DNA of 64,000 bases from DATMER01 sp031390755. Its GTDB lineage: Bacteria > Acidobacteriota > Thermoanaerobaculia > Multivoradales > UBA5704. The position numbers were made by a program, and so were the translations under genes. Below are positions 55,792 through 64,000 of the stretch, piece by piece; positions within the stretch are counted from its first letter, which is position 1, and each line of letters begins with the position of its first letter. Where the stretch lies: assembly GCA_031390755.1 (NCBI GenBank), contig JANMTS010000175.1, positions 15,622 to 79,621 of the forward strand, given 5' to 3'. The notes under the pieces are model-generated. The model was not told the DNA's origin, did no database searches, and was given only the letters and a program-made list of their open reading frames with translations.

Positions 55792-56940
55792 TCAGCTGTA
55801 GATCGTTGAAACGAAGGGCCCGCTCAGGAAGCGATCGGGGTCGATTCCGCTCTGGAGAAAGGCGCCCTTGGGCTTGTCGCGCAGGAGGATGCGGGCGGAC
55901 TCGGCGAGGCCTGCGGAGGTCGTGGTCTGGATGGCGCGGAGGTGTTGGCCGCCCACCTTGCGGGGGTGGATCAGGTTCGAGCGTTCGAGGCGGTGGAGGG
56001 TGCCGCGGGAGTCCCGGCCCTCGACCGCGGCGTAGACGATCACGAGGTCGTCCTCGACCGCGGGCGTGACGTCGAGCATGCGCTGGAGGAGGCGGTCGGC
56101 GATCTCGTGCGGCGGCACCCCTTCGATCCGGAGGTCGCTCAGCAGCCCTTCGACCCAGGCGTAGTGGCCGGGGTAGCGGAAGGTCTTGTAGTCGAGGTTG
56201 CGCACCCGGCCGGCCAGGGAGGCGGGCAGGTCGGCGGCGCCGCCGGAGGTGAGCGCCTCTTCGTAGAGGACGCCGTTGATCAGAACCGTGCGCCGGTCCG
56301 TCAGGGACGGGCGGGTGGTGGTCTCGAAGTCGCGGACGACGACCGCATCCTCGACGTACTCGGTGGCCACGCCCTTCGGGTTCCAGGTGAAGCCGTAGTG
56401 GTGCGGCTCGCGGGTGGTCCGGGTGAGGGCGCCGACCCGCATCTCCAGGAGGTCGACCTTGTCCACGCCGTGCTCGCGGCAGAAGCGCTGGAAGAGCTGG
56501 TTGCCAAGGACGTTGATGTAGCCCGGGGCGAGGCCGGTCTGGAGCAGGAAGCCCTGGTCGGCGCCTTCCGCGATCTCGGTGATGCGGTTCGTCGCCTCGA
56601 CGTACTCGGTCAGGTTCGCATAGGAGAGGCTGTTCTCCCGTGCGCGCGTGGCCATGCGCACGGCCTGCTCGCCGGGCAGGCAGTCGAGCAGGAGGTGGGC
56701 GCCCTTCAGAACGCGGTCGAGCTCGTCGTTGGTTCCTTCCGCGGGGAGGTGGAACGGCTCGACCGCGCCGGTGCGGGAGGAGCCGTGGCAGATCCACTCC
56801 GCGGCCGTCCGGGCCTTGGCGGCGTCGACGTCGCCGAGGTAGAGATCCGCCTCGAAGTCACCCAGCTCCCGCAGGAGCAGGCCGGTCGCCTGTCCCATTC
56901 CGCCGGCTCCGGCGATGACGATCCTGTACCGTTCGGTCAT
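55792..56940 (-). CDS. saccharopine dehydrogenase-like oxidoreductase
   Basis: A 382-aa cytoplasmic NAD(P)-dependent enzyme. The Rossmann motif is GAGGMGQATG (residues 11-20), then DVDAAKA; the mid-region LLDCLPGEQ and TGLAPGYINVLGNQLF matches the saccharopine dehydrogenase family. The C-terminal part is the alpha/beta domain typical of the family. It would split saccharopine to glutamate and aminoadipate semialdehyde, feeding the ALDH7 enzyme encoded nearby. ATG at 56940 is the start. No lysine-ketoglutarate reductase was seen in the window. Confidence 0.82.
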   Translation of the reverse strand: MTERYRIVIAGAGGMGQATGLLLRELGDFEADLYLGDVDAAKARTAAEWICHGSSRTGAVEPFHLPAEGTNDELDRVLKGAHLLLDCLPGEQAVRMATRARENSLSYANLTEYVEATNRITEIAEGADQGFLLQTGLAPGYINVLGNQLFQRFCREHGVDKVDLLEMRVGALTRTTREPHHYGFTWNPKGVATEYVEDAVVVRDFETTTRPSLTDRRTVLINGVLYEEALTSGGAADLPASLAGRVRNLDYKTFRYPGHYAWVEGLLSDLRIEGVPPHEIADRLLQRMLDVTPAVEDDLVIVYAAVEGRDSRGTLHRLERSNLIHPRKVGGQHLRAIQTTTSAGLAESARILLRDKPKGAFLQSGIDPDRFLSGPFVSTIYS

Positions 56941-57065
56941 GGTTCCACCTGCGCCGGCAGCCCCGGCTCAAATCCCTGCGCGATTCCGGAAGGGAGCTCG
57001 ATCGAAAGCGGGTTTGTCTGTCCCGCGGGAAGTCGCGGAATCCTAACACCCCGGCTTCCGGAGGG

Positions 57066-58268
57066 TCAACGAAGAGGACTGGGTGCGCGCCGGGGAATGG
57101 GCAGGCCGGCGGTCGCGGTGCGGTTGCGGCCGGTCTCCTTGGCCACGTACATGGCGGTGTCGGCGAGCCGGAGGAGGGCGCTCTTCATCTCTTCCAGGGA
57201 GAGATCCTCCGCCAGGTGCTGCTTCAGGGTGGCGACCCCGATGGAGCAGGTCAGCCCCTTGAGATGGAGGGCGTCGGGCTGGATGTCGCCGGGGCCGTCG
57301 CAGAAGGTATTGCCGACGATCTCGGCGCGGATGTCCTCGGCCACGTCGATGGCGGTGTCCAGATCGCATCCGGGGACCAGGAGGACAAACTCGTCGCCGC
57401 CGTAGCGCGCCGCAATGCCCTTGACCCGCGCCACGCGCTGGCGCAGGAGATGCCCGGTCTCGCGCAGCACCTGGCTGCCGGCCAGGTGGCCGTGGGTGTC
57501 GTTGACCCGCTTGAAGAAGTCGAGGTCGAGGAACAGCAGGGCCAGGTCGAGATTCTCGGCCAGGCAGTGGCGGATGGTGTCCGCGAGCGCGATGTGCAGG
57601 TAGCGGTCGTTGTAGAGGCCGGTCAGGTTGTCGCGCTTGGCGATCTCCTGGGCCTGCCGCCCGTCCAGCACGTTCTGGATCGAGATGGAGATGTAGCCGG
57701 CGAAGATCTCCAGGAGGTTCCGGTCCTCCTGGCTGTAGCCCGGAGCGTTGCGCCGGTTGATCAGCTCGAGGACGCCGCAGATCTCCTGCTCGATCCGGAT
57801 GGGAATGGCGATCAGCGAGTGGGTCTGGTACCGGGTCTGCTCGTCCATCCGCCGGTAGAAGAAGCGGTCGGTGGGAGCGTTCGGCGTGACGTAGGCCTCG
57901 CCGGTCAGGTAGACGCGGCCGGCGATCCCCTGTTCGGCCGGGATGCTCTGGCCGACGAGCCCCGACGACTTGTCGCCGAAGGCCGCGATGAAGGTCAGCA
58001 GGTTGCGCCGCCGGTCGTCGTGCTTCTCGGACGGATTGTCGAGCAGGATCGAGCCGGCCGCCGAGGGCACGAAGCCGTCGGCCCGCCGCAGAACCTCGAT
58101 CAGGTTGTCCGAGAGGCTCAGCTCCAGGTTCGTGGGATTGGCGCGGCGCCGTTCCAGGAAGCGCTCGAGGCGCACGTGGTCGAGGCTGTGATAATCGGAG
58201 GTCACGCGGAGCACCTCGTCCGGATCGTCGTCGAACTGCGGCAGCGCATCATTCCCTTGTGGAGGCAC
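57066..58268 (-). CDS. GAF-GGDEF diguanylate cyclase
   Basis: A 400-aa cytoplasmic signalling protein. A GAF domain lies at about 55-205 (QSIPAEQGIAGRVYLTGEAY). The GGDEF domain follows at about 215-385 with RDNLTGLYNDRYL and an intact RYGGDEF active site, so it should make cyclic di-GMP. The inhibitory I-site, RxxD five residues before GGDEF, reads RVKG, so product inhibition may be weak. GTG at 58268 lies 44 bp after the Bat operon's last gene, so co-transcription is possible. Confidence 0.9.
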   Translation of the reverse strand: MPPQGNDALPQFDDDPDEVLRVTSDYHSLDHVRLERFLERRRANPTNLELSLSDNLIEVLRRADGFVPSAAGSILLDNPSEKHDDRRRNLLTFIAAFGDKSSGLVGQSIPAEQGIAGRVYLTGEAYVTPNAPTDRFFYRRMDEQTRYQTHSLIAIPIRIEQEICGVLELINRRNAPGYSQEDRNLLEIFAGYISISIQNVLDGRQAQEIAKRDNLTGLYNDRYLHIALADTIRHCLAENLDLALLFLDLDFFKRVNDTHGHLAGSQVLRETGHLLRQRVARVKGIAARYGGDEFVLLVPGCDLDTAIDVAEDIRAEIVGNTFCDGPGDIQPDALHLKGLTCSIGVATLKQHLAEDLSLEEMKSALLRLADTAMYVAKETGRNRTATAGLPIPRRAPSPLR

Positions 58269-58312
58269 GGCCTGCTGAAGATAGCAGAGTTGCCCTTGAT
58301 GGAAAAGCGTTT

Positions 58313-60181
58313 TCAGCCGAGCCGGCGGACCAGCCGTCGGCAGCGCCCGAGGACGTCGCCGCAGAGCGAGTCGCAGGACGAGAGCTGCGGGGCGTAGCGC
58401 AGGTAGTGGAGGTCGTCCGCCAGCCCGGCCAGCTCCTGCGCCGCGCCGGGATCGGCGCCGCGCTCGACGAGCAGGCTGCTCCAGCGGGTGGAGGGCGTGC
58501 CCGGCGGGATCTCCCAGCGCGTTTCGAGGAAGTCCCGCCAGGCATCTTCCATCCGGGCGGCCGCATGGCGCGGCCGGGTGTCGCCGGAGGTTTCCTTGAG
58601 AGTGCGCTTGAGAGCACGCTCCAGGCGGGAGCGGGCCTCCCGGTCCGAGTCCGGATGCCGTCGGCGGACCAGGAGGACGACCAGGGCGAGGGCGCTCGGC
58701 ACGGCGAAGACCCAGGGGAGCGCCTCGCGCCAGGTCGGCGCCGGTCCGTTGGAGAAGGGACCGCGGGAGTTGGCCGTAGGGGGATGCAGGCGGGCCTGGT
58801 TTCCGGGGGAACCGAGAGCCGCGGCGGTTTCGGCCGCGGTGGCCGCGGTGGCCGAGGTGGCTGCGGCGGGCGGCTCGGGCCCCGGCGCGGGCAACGCGGG
58901 CAGCGCGGTCACGCTCAGGGCGGGCGCCGACGCGGTCTTGAACGCCCCGGCCTCGGGATCGAAATAGGAGACCGGCGGCACCCGCACGGGGAAGGTTCCG
59001 GCCCGCTCCGGCACCACGGCGTAGCTCCAGGTCCGGTCGCCGTGGACGACGGTGCCCACGACGCGGTCGCCGCCGTCCTGCTCCGGCGGGAGCACGCCGA
59101 GCCCGGGCGTTCTGTGGAAGGCCGGCTCGGGCAGTCCCTTGAGGTTTCCCTCGCCGCTCAGGGTCACGGTCACGGTCGCCGACTCGCCCAGCCTCACCTC
59201 GGCCGGCTCCACCGTCGCGGTGAGCGTCAGCTTGCTACCGACCGCGCCGCCGAAGCCGGCCGGGGCGGGCGGCAGCTCCTGGACGTCCACGGCCATGGCC
59301 GGCGTCCGCAGGCGGATCTGCTCGGGCCGGGAGATCGGATGGCCGGGAAAGGAGGCGTCGGCCAGCCGGACGAGGAGGTTCATCTCGGTGGGCTCGATCG
59401 GATGCGGGCCGGCGCGCAGGGGGAAGAGAGCCTTCTGCAGGAGCACGACGCGGCCGAACCGCTGGCCGTTCTCCTCCACCAGGTCGCTGGTCAGCTTCTG
59501 CGGCTGCGGCACGTCCTGGACCCAGAAACCCTTGAAGCTCGGCAGGCTGTTCGGGGCGACCGCCTCGACGTCGACCTGGGTGTAGAGGTAGACGGTGTAG
59601 AGCGTCTGCTGTCCGATCACGGGACGCAGCGGCCGCACCTCGGCGCGGAGGAACGTGTCGGGCCTCCGGCGGCGCTGCTCGGCCCAGGGCGGTGTCCAGG
59701 GACGGAAGAGGCGGTCGAACGGATCGGCCGGGCGGCTGGAGGAACGCGTCCGGGACAGCCCGGTGGACTCCTCCTGGACCTGGACCTCGCGGGTCCCCAG
59801 GGGGAGGACCCGGCCCTCCAGGCGGATGTTCAGCCCGCGCACCCGCGCCCGGCCGGTGGACAGGGGGCGCAGCTCCCACGACACCCGGAAGGAGCGCGAC
59901 AGGCTGCCGCCGCCGAGCCGGACGTCGTCGACCTGGTCGGGGCCGCCGACGACCTCGAAGTTGTCGAGATCGAAGTCGGGACGGAAGCGCAGATTGCCGA
60001 ACGCTCCCCCCCGGACCTCGATCGTCAGGGTGGCGATCTCGTCGACGCCGATGCGCTCGGGCTCCAGCTTCGCCTGCACGCGCAGCTCCCCCGCCGAGGC
60101 TGGGAGCGCGGCCAGCATCAGGAGGAGGGACAGGAGGGCATGCCGCGCATACTGCGGAGGCTGCGGGTGGGGCCGTCTCAC
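58313..60181 (-). CDS. batD: BatD-like membrane protein
   Basis: A 622-aa exported, membrane-anchored protein. The N-terminal signal is in HALLSLLLMLAALPASAGEL, followed by Ig-like beta domains (VQAKLEPERIGVDEIATLTI), typical of BatD/oxygen-tolerance proteins. One late transmembrane helix (about 495-515) precedes a cytoplasmic helical tail. Low-complexity Ala/Thr repeats occur just before it. GTG at 60181 overlaps the upstream TPR gene stop (GTGA). Bat proteins act with MoxR ATPases in envelope stress or tolerance; no moxR gene is within the window. Confidence 0.87.
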   Translation of the reverse strand: MRRPHPQPPQYARHALLSLLLMLAALPASAGELRVQAKLEPERIGVDEIATLTIEVRGGAFGNLRFRPDFDLDNFEVVGGPDQVDDVRLGGGSLSRSFRVSWELRPLSTGRARVRGLNIRLEGRVLPLGTREVQVQEESTGLSRTRSSSRPADPFDRLFRPWTPPWAEQRRRRPDTFLRAEVRPLRPVIGQQTLYTVYLYTQVDVEAVAPNSLPSFKGFWVQDVPQPQKLTSDLVEENGQRFGRVVLLQKALFPLRAGPHPIEPTEMNLLVRLADASFPGHPISRPEQIRLRTPAMAVDVQELPPAPAGFGGAVGSKLTLTATVEPAEVRLGESATVTVTLSGEGNLKGLPEPAFHRTPGLGVLPPEQDGGDRVVGTVVHGDRTWSYAVVPERAGTFPVRVPPVSYFDPEAGAFKTASAPALSVTALPALPAPGPEPPAAATSATAATAAETAAALGSPGNQARLHPPTANSRGPFSNGPAPTWREALPWVFAVPSALALVVLLVRRRHPDSDREARSRLERALKRTLKETSGDTRPRHAAARMEDAWRDFLETRWEIPPGTPSTRWSSLLVERGADPGAAQELAGLADDLHYLRYAPQLSSCDSLCGDVLGRCRRLVRRLG

Positions 60182-61035
60182 CAGTCCTTCCCCTTGCTCG
60201 CCTGCTGCTTCGCGCGCCTGGCGGCCTGGTCGCGGCGCTGTCTGCGCTCCAGATTCTCCACCGAGGCGAGGAGGCTCGCGGCTTCCTGCGCGTTCATCTC
60301 GGGCTGGTTCCGGAACTGCGGCAGCCGGCCATCTCCCTGCGGGGAAGGCTGGTTCTGCGGACCCTGGCGGCCCTGATCCTGCTGCTGGCCGCCCTTGTCG
60401 CCCTGGCCAGGATCCTGCGGGTTCTTGTCCTGGCGATCGGAGGGAGCGCCTTCGCCCGACTTGTCGGACTGCTCGCGCTCGCCCGGCCGGTCGCCTCGCG
60501 AGCCGTCCTTCTTGCCCTTGAGGCGCAGGCGCTCCTGCTCGCGCTCGCGCAACGCCAGCTCGAGGTTGAACTTGGCGTCGGCGTCGTTCGGATTGCGCAG
60601 GAGGGACTGGCGGAACGCCTCGACCGCGGCGGCGGCATCGCCCGCGGCGAGCTGGGCATTGCCGAGGTTGTACCAGGCCGCGGGAGCGAGATCGGGATTC
60701 CTCTGGTCGAGCATCCGGGCCGCGGGCTCCAGGAGCTTCGCCGCCTTGCGCGAGCGTCCGGCCTCCAGATTGGCGGTGCCGGCGTTGAAGCCGGTGCGCG
60801 GGTCGGCGGGGTCGAGCCGGTGGGCGGTGTCGGCCGCGTCTGCCGCGTCTGCCGACGTCGCTTTCTGCTTTGCGTCGCCGCTGGTCTCCATGGCGCGCTC
60901 GGTCCGCTCGCGCGGGTTGTAGAGCCAGCGCTCGGCCCAGGCCGGCAGCGCCGGCTTCAACGAGGGGAGACCGGGGATGGACGGCAGCGCCGGGAGCGCG
61001 GCCAGCAGCAGGAGAGGCCCGATCCGGACGTTCAC
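60178..61035 (-). CDS. batE: BatE/BatC-like TPR membrane protein
   Basis: A 285-aa protein from GTG 61035, which overlaps the BatB stop. It has an N-terminal hydrophobic segment, then TPR motifs at about 80-160 (PAAWYNLGNAQLAAGDAAAA). A long charged Gln/Gly/Asp-rich linker (about 170-250) follows and ends in a Lys/Arg-rich tail. It matches the TPR subunit of Bat operons. It probably links BatA/B to BatD. The Ala-Asp repeats at about 50-60 arise from tandem GC-rich codons. Confidence 0.8.
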   Translation of the reverse strand: MNVRIGPLLLLAALPALPSIPGLPSLKPALPAWAERWLYNPRERTERAMETSGDAKQKATSADAADAADTAHRLDPADPRTGFNAGTANLEAGRSRKAAKLLEPAARMLDQRNPDLAPAAWYNLGNAQLAAGDAAAAVEAFRQSLLRNPNDADAKFNLELALREREQERLRLKGKKDGSRGDRPGEREQSDKSGEGAPSDRQDKNPQDPGQGDKGGQQQDQGRQGPQNQPSPQGDGRLPQFRNQPEMNAQEAASLLASVENLERRQRRDQAARRAKQQASKGKDW

Positions 61036-62033
61036 GCCGCCTTCCTTTCCGCCAGGAAGGGGCCGATCGCGAGGTAAAGCGCGAGCGCCAGCGCCGACAG
61101 CCCGAGCGGCCATTGGAAACGCTCCTGCCGGGTGTTCAGGGTCTGGCTCTCCAGCGTCCTCTTCTCCATGCGGTCGATCTGCCTCAGCACCGGCGCCGGA
61201 TCGGCGGCGGCGCTGACCGCCCGCAGATATTCGCCGCCCGTCCCCCGCGCGAGGGCTTCCAGGGTCTCCTCGTGGAGCCGGGTGGTCACGAAGTTTCCCT
61301 CGGCGTCCTTCTTGAGATCCCTGGTGCCGGGGATCGGGATGCGCGAGCCCTGGGGGGTGCCGATGCCGAAGGCGTGGACGATCACGCCCTGCTCCTTGAG
61401 GAGCGCGATCCGCTCCTCCAGGCCGCCGCCGTGGTCCTCGCCGTCGGAGAGGACCACCAGCGCGCGGTGCTTCTCGCTCGCCGCACCAAACAGGCTGAGC
61501 GCGGTCTCGATTCCCGGGGACAGCTCGGTGCCCGGCGTGGGGAGCGACGCCGGCTCGACCGTGTCGAGCAGCATGTCGAGCACCCCGCCTTCGGTGGTGA
61601 GCGGGGCGAGCATCACGCCCGTGCCTTCGGCCTGCACCAGCCCGACCCGGTTGGCGGGCATGGCCCGGGTCATCCGCCGCACCAGCGCCTTGGCCACGTA
61701 CAGGCGGGACGGCCTCACGTCGGTCGCCGCCATGGAGAGGGACGAGTCGAGCAGAAAGACCACGTCGACGCCCCTGCGCTCGACCTCTTCGAGGCTCTGT
61801 CCCCAGCGCGGCCGGGCGAGCGCGAGCGACGCGCCGGTCACCGCGAGCGTCAGGAAGGCGACGGAGAGCGCGATGCGGCGCGCCGAGTAGGCGGGCAGGA
61901 GCCGGTCCCAGAGACCGCGCGAGGCCCAGGCCGCGTCCGCGGCGAGCCGCCGGCGCCAGAGCCAGGCCGCCAGCACCGCCACCGCGGGGGTGAGAGCCAG
62001 GAGCCAGAGGAGATCGGGCAGCGCGAAGGTCAT
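61032..62033 (-). CDS. batB: BatB-like VWA membrane protein
   Basis: A 333-aa membrane protein with two N-terminal helices, a VWA domain (about 90-290) with MIDAS FLLDSSLSMAATD, and a C-terminal helix. VWA domains of Bat proteins mediate metal-dependent protein contacts on the periplasmic side. It starts 2 nt after the BatA stop, and its own stop overlaps the TPR gene start. Confidence 0.9.
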   Translation of the reverse strand: MTFALPDLLWLLALTPAVAVLAAWLWRRRLAADAAWASRGLWDRLLPAYSARRIALSVAFLTLAVTGASLALARPRWGQSLEEVERRGVDVVFLLDSSLSMAATDVRPSRLYVAKALVRRMTRAMPANRVGLVQAEGTGVMLAPLTTEGGVLDMLLDTVEPASLPTPGTELSPGIETALSLFGAASEKHRALVVLSDGEDHGGGLEERIALLKEQGVIVHAFGIGTPQGSRIPIPGTRDLKKDAEGNFVTTRLHEETLEALARGTGGEYLRAVSAAADPAPVLRQIDRMEKRTLESQTLNTRQERFQWPLGLSALALALYLAIGPFLAERKAA

Positions 62034-62035
62034 GG

Positions 62036-63043
62036 TCAGGGCTCCGCCGTGGCCCGCGCCCCGGCCATCGCCAGGGGGAGGAGCAGAAGACCCAGGCCGG
62101 TCCAGGCCAGGGGATGGAAGAGCTCGCGGTAGCGGACGTAGCGCTTCACCTTGAGCGGCGTCTTCTCCAGGCGGTCGATCTCGGCGAACACGCGGCGCAG
62201 GCTCTCGCGGTCCGTGGCCAGGAAGTACCGGCCGCCGGTGCGGCTGGCGATCTCGCGCAGCAGCCCCGTGTCCATCAGCACCCGGGCCAGGCGGGACTGG
62301 ACGACGGTCCGGCCGAAGGGGTCCGTCGTCCTGTAGGGCACGCGGACCGGAACGCCGTTCTCGTTGCCGACGGCGATGGTGTAGACCTTGAGCCCCAGCC
62401 CGGCGCAGGCCGCGGCGGCGGAGACCGGATCGATCTCGCCCGCGTTGTTGGCGCCGTCGGTGACCAGGACGACGACCCGCGACTTGGCCTGCGTGTCCTT
62501 GAGGCGGGCGGCGGCGCTCGCCAGCGCCACGCCGATGGCGGTGCCGTCCTGGGTGTCGGTCATCTCGATGCCGTCGATGAGGATGCCGAGCATGTCGCGG
62601 TCGGAGGTGAGCGGCGCCCGGGTCAGGGCGGTGCCCGCGAACACGGTGAGGCCGATGCGGTCGCCGGTGCGGGCGGCCACGAAGTCGCGCACCACCTGCT
62701 TGGCCACGGTCAGGCGGTCCTTCGGCTGGAAGTCCTGCGCCCCCATGCTGCCCGAGTTGTCGAGGACGATCTGGATGTCGATCCCCTCGGTGAGGCTCTC
62801 TTCCCAGGCGTAGCCGAGCTGCGGCCGCGCCAGGGCGCAGACCAGGAACCCGAGCGCCAGCAGGCGGGTGTAGAACGGCAGGTGCAGGCGCCAGGCGCGG
62901 CGCCGGCTGCCGGCCGGCAGCTCGCTGTAGGTGAGGGCCCCCAGCGAGCGGCGGCGGTGGTGGAGCCAGGCGAGGAGCGGGAGCAGGGCCAGCAGCAGCA
63001 GCCAGGCCGGATCGGCCACGTGCGGAAACGTGCCGGTGATCAA
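62036..63043 (-). CDS. batA: BatA-like VWA membrane protein
   Basis: A 335-aa membrane protein from TTG at 63043, which overlaps the upstream stop (TTGA). Two N-terminal helices flank HHRRRSLGALTYSELPAGSR. The VWA domain has an intact MIDAS IVLDNSGSM and TDGANNAG, and a C-terminal helix ends the protein. The frame stays open to 63805, but that extension lies inside the preceding Bat-operon gene. BatA and BatB usually form a heteromeric complex. Confidence 0.9.
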   Translation of the reverse strand: MITGTFPHVADPAWLLLLALLPLLAWLHHRRRSLGALTYSELPAGSRRRAWRLHLPFYTRLLALGFLVCALARPQLGYAWEESLTEGIDIQIVLDNSGSMGAQDFQPKDRLTVAKQVVRDFVAARTGDRIGLTVFAGTALTRAPLTSDRDMLGILIDGIEMTDTQDGTAIGVALASAAARLKDTQAKSRVVVLVTDGANNAGEIDPVSAAAACAGLGLKVYTIAVGNENGVPVRVPYRTTDPFGRTVVQSRLARVLMDTGLLREIASRTGGRYFLATDRESLRRVFAEIDRLEKTPLKVKRYVRYRELFHPLAWTGLGLLLLPLAMAGARATAEP

Positions 63044-63930
63044 CTCGCCGCCTCCAGCGGAAGCCTCTCGGCCGGCTCGGCCGGACGGGTGCGCTCGTCG
63101 ATCTCGATCCCGATCCGCCGCGCGGTGTCGAGGCGCTCCCGGCAGCGCTCCGCGTCCACGTCCTGGCGCGCGAACTTGACCATGTCGCAGGCGCGCAGGA
63201 GGTCGACCGACTGCCGCACCAGCGGGGCGGGGAGCCGGCCGGCCAGGAGATTGCGCTGGACCTCGCTCGTCGTGCAGGTTTCGGCGTCGAAGCCCAGCGC
63301 CCGCGTGAGGAACATCCGGAAGGCCAGGCTGAGGCCGGTGTGGAGCCGCGCGGCCGAGGTCTCGGCCATCAGCCGCTCCAGGTTCGCCGCCAGCTCGCCC
63401 AGCGGCGTCAGGGCGGGGCGGGCCGTCACGGCCTCCGGCCGCGACCGGCTCTGGCGCCAGAGCAGGAAGCCGACGGCGAGGGCGGCGGTCAACATCCCGG
63501 CGAGCGTCCGCCAGAACGGCTCGCCGATGGGCAGGCCCACGAGCGGCTTCGCAGTCTTGGGTTTCAGGTCTTTGGCGTCTTTCGCGTTCGTGGGGAGGAG
63601 CGAGCGGATGGCGATCGCCAGGCCTGCCGGAGTGGAGGCCTGGACGGTGCCGGTGTGCAGGGGGACGGCGATGGCGGCCGGCGGCAGCGCCACGCTGCCG
63701 GTGTTGAAGGCCGCGAGCGTCAGCCGCTGCTCGAAGACCAGCGTGCCGTCCGGCCCGGTGGACCTCCGCGGCTCGGAGTGCGAGACCACCTGGGCCTCGC
63801 CCCACGTCTCGCCCCAGACCGGGAAGCGCGGCTCGCCCGCGAGATCGTCGGCCCGCACGCGCAGCTCGATCACGGCGTCGACCCGGTCTCCCACGGGGCC
63901 GGACGCTCGAAAACCGTGAACTTTGCGCAA
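63040..63930 (-). CDS. Bat-operon membrane protein of unknown function (N-terminus uncertain)
   Basis: The frame gives up to 296 aa from TTG at 63930. It holds a beta-rich N-terminal region (about 10-115), one membrane helix (about 137-155) and a helical cytoplasmic part with LSLAFRMFLTRALGFD. This suits the extra membrane proteins of MoxR/Bat operons. No signal peptide is visible; an in-frame stop lies upstream at about 63976-63978, so the true start may be missing or shifted. The stop overlaps the batA start. The last 70 bp of the window do not look coding. Confidence 0.6.
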   Translation of the reverse strand: MRKVHGFRASGPVGDRVDAVIELRVRADDLAGEPRFPVWGETWGEAQVVSHSEPRRSTGPDGTLVFEQRLTLAAFNTGSVALPPAAIAVPLHTGTVQASTPAGLAIAIRSLLPTNAKDAKDLKPKTAKPLVGLPIGEPFWRTLAGMLTAALAVGFLLWRQSRSRPEAVTARPALTPLGELAANLERLMAETSAARLHTGLSLAFRMFLTRALGFDAETCTTSEVQRNLLAGRLPAPLVRQSVDLLRACDMVKFARQDVDAERCRERLDTARRIGIEIDERTRPAEPAERLPLEAAS

Positions 63931-64000
63931 AGTTATTCCTCGACGCCGATAGTCATCGCTCAGCCGATTACCGGCTCAAGCCTTACGCCGGTAGTTCCGC

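Overview
The window is GC-rich, densely coded bacterial chromosome. Several lineage-typical families point to an Acidobacteriota-type organism: three VWFA-related exported proteins (two with a GWxTD-like N-terminal half), an ADOP-type duplicated permease, an ELWxxDGT-repeat protein, an ECF42 sigma factor with its DGPF partner, and a Rieske/split-cytochrome-b/multihaem-c complex. The family assignments rest on motifs; the phylum is an inference. No rRNA, tRNA, transposase or cas gene was seen.

Region 1 (about 0-17.7 kb) is respiratory. After the tail of a HEAT-like gene, a recognisable promoter precedes a quinol:acceptor complex: Rieske protein, cytochrome b6, a long subunit IV and an octahaem cytochrome c, followed by a cupredoxin-like lipoprotein. 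A short minus-strand block (TPR protein with a zinc-binding-like motif, small exported protein, alpha/beta hydrolase) separates this from a cytochrome oxidase biogenesis and structural cluster: haem O synthase, a two-gene ABC exporter, a Sco protein, oxidase subunits I, III and IV, two small membrane proteins, subunit II and a DUF420 protein. Electrons can plausibly flow from quinol through the bc-type complex and multihaem c to the aa3-type oxidase.

Region 2 (17.8-26.6 kb) holds three VWFA-type exported proteins around a minus-strand OB-fold/HD exoribonuclease. A 42-bp remnant of a further copy lies downstream.

Region 3 (26.2-44.4 kb) is accessory and patchy. It holds a nucleotidyltransferase gene with its core deleted, an HTH protein, a frameshifted gene, an AT-richer protein kinase with its own promoter, an antitoxin-like gene whose partner is missing at the edge of a repeat, ADOP permease, ECF42/DGPF, CPBP protease, ELWxxDGT protein, GNAT, methyltransferase, a HepT/MntA pair, a metzincin with a Cys-rich tail, a truncated NTF2-like gene and a DUF4304 protein. 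A structured repeat of about 140 bp occurs three times. The third copy leads into a well-formed promoter and a 282-bp array of 14 tandem 20-21-bp palindromic units, the most unusual structure in the window.

Region 4 (44.4-64 kb) is more ordinary: M14 carboxypeptidase, ankyrin protein, RND exporter, an unknown secreted protein with a clear terminator, two lysine-catabolism-type enzymes (ALDH7 and saccharopine dehydrogenase-like) flanking an O-antigen ligase family gene, a GAF-GGDEF protein, and a tightly overlapping Bat (aerotolerance) operon that runs to the window end.
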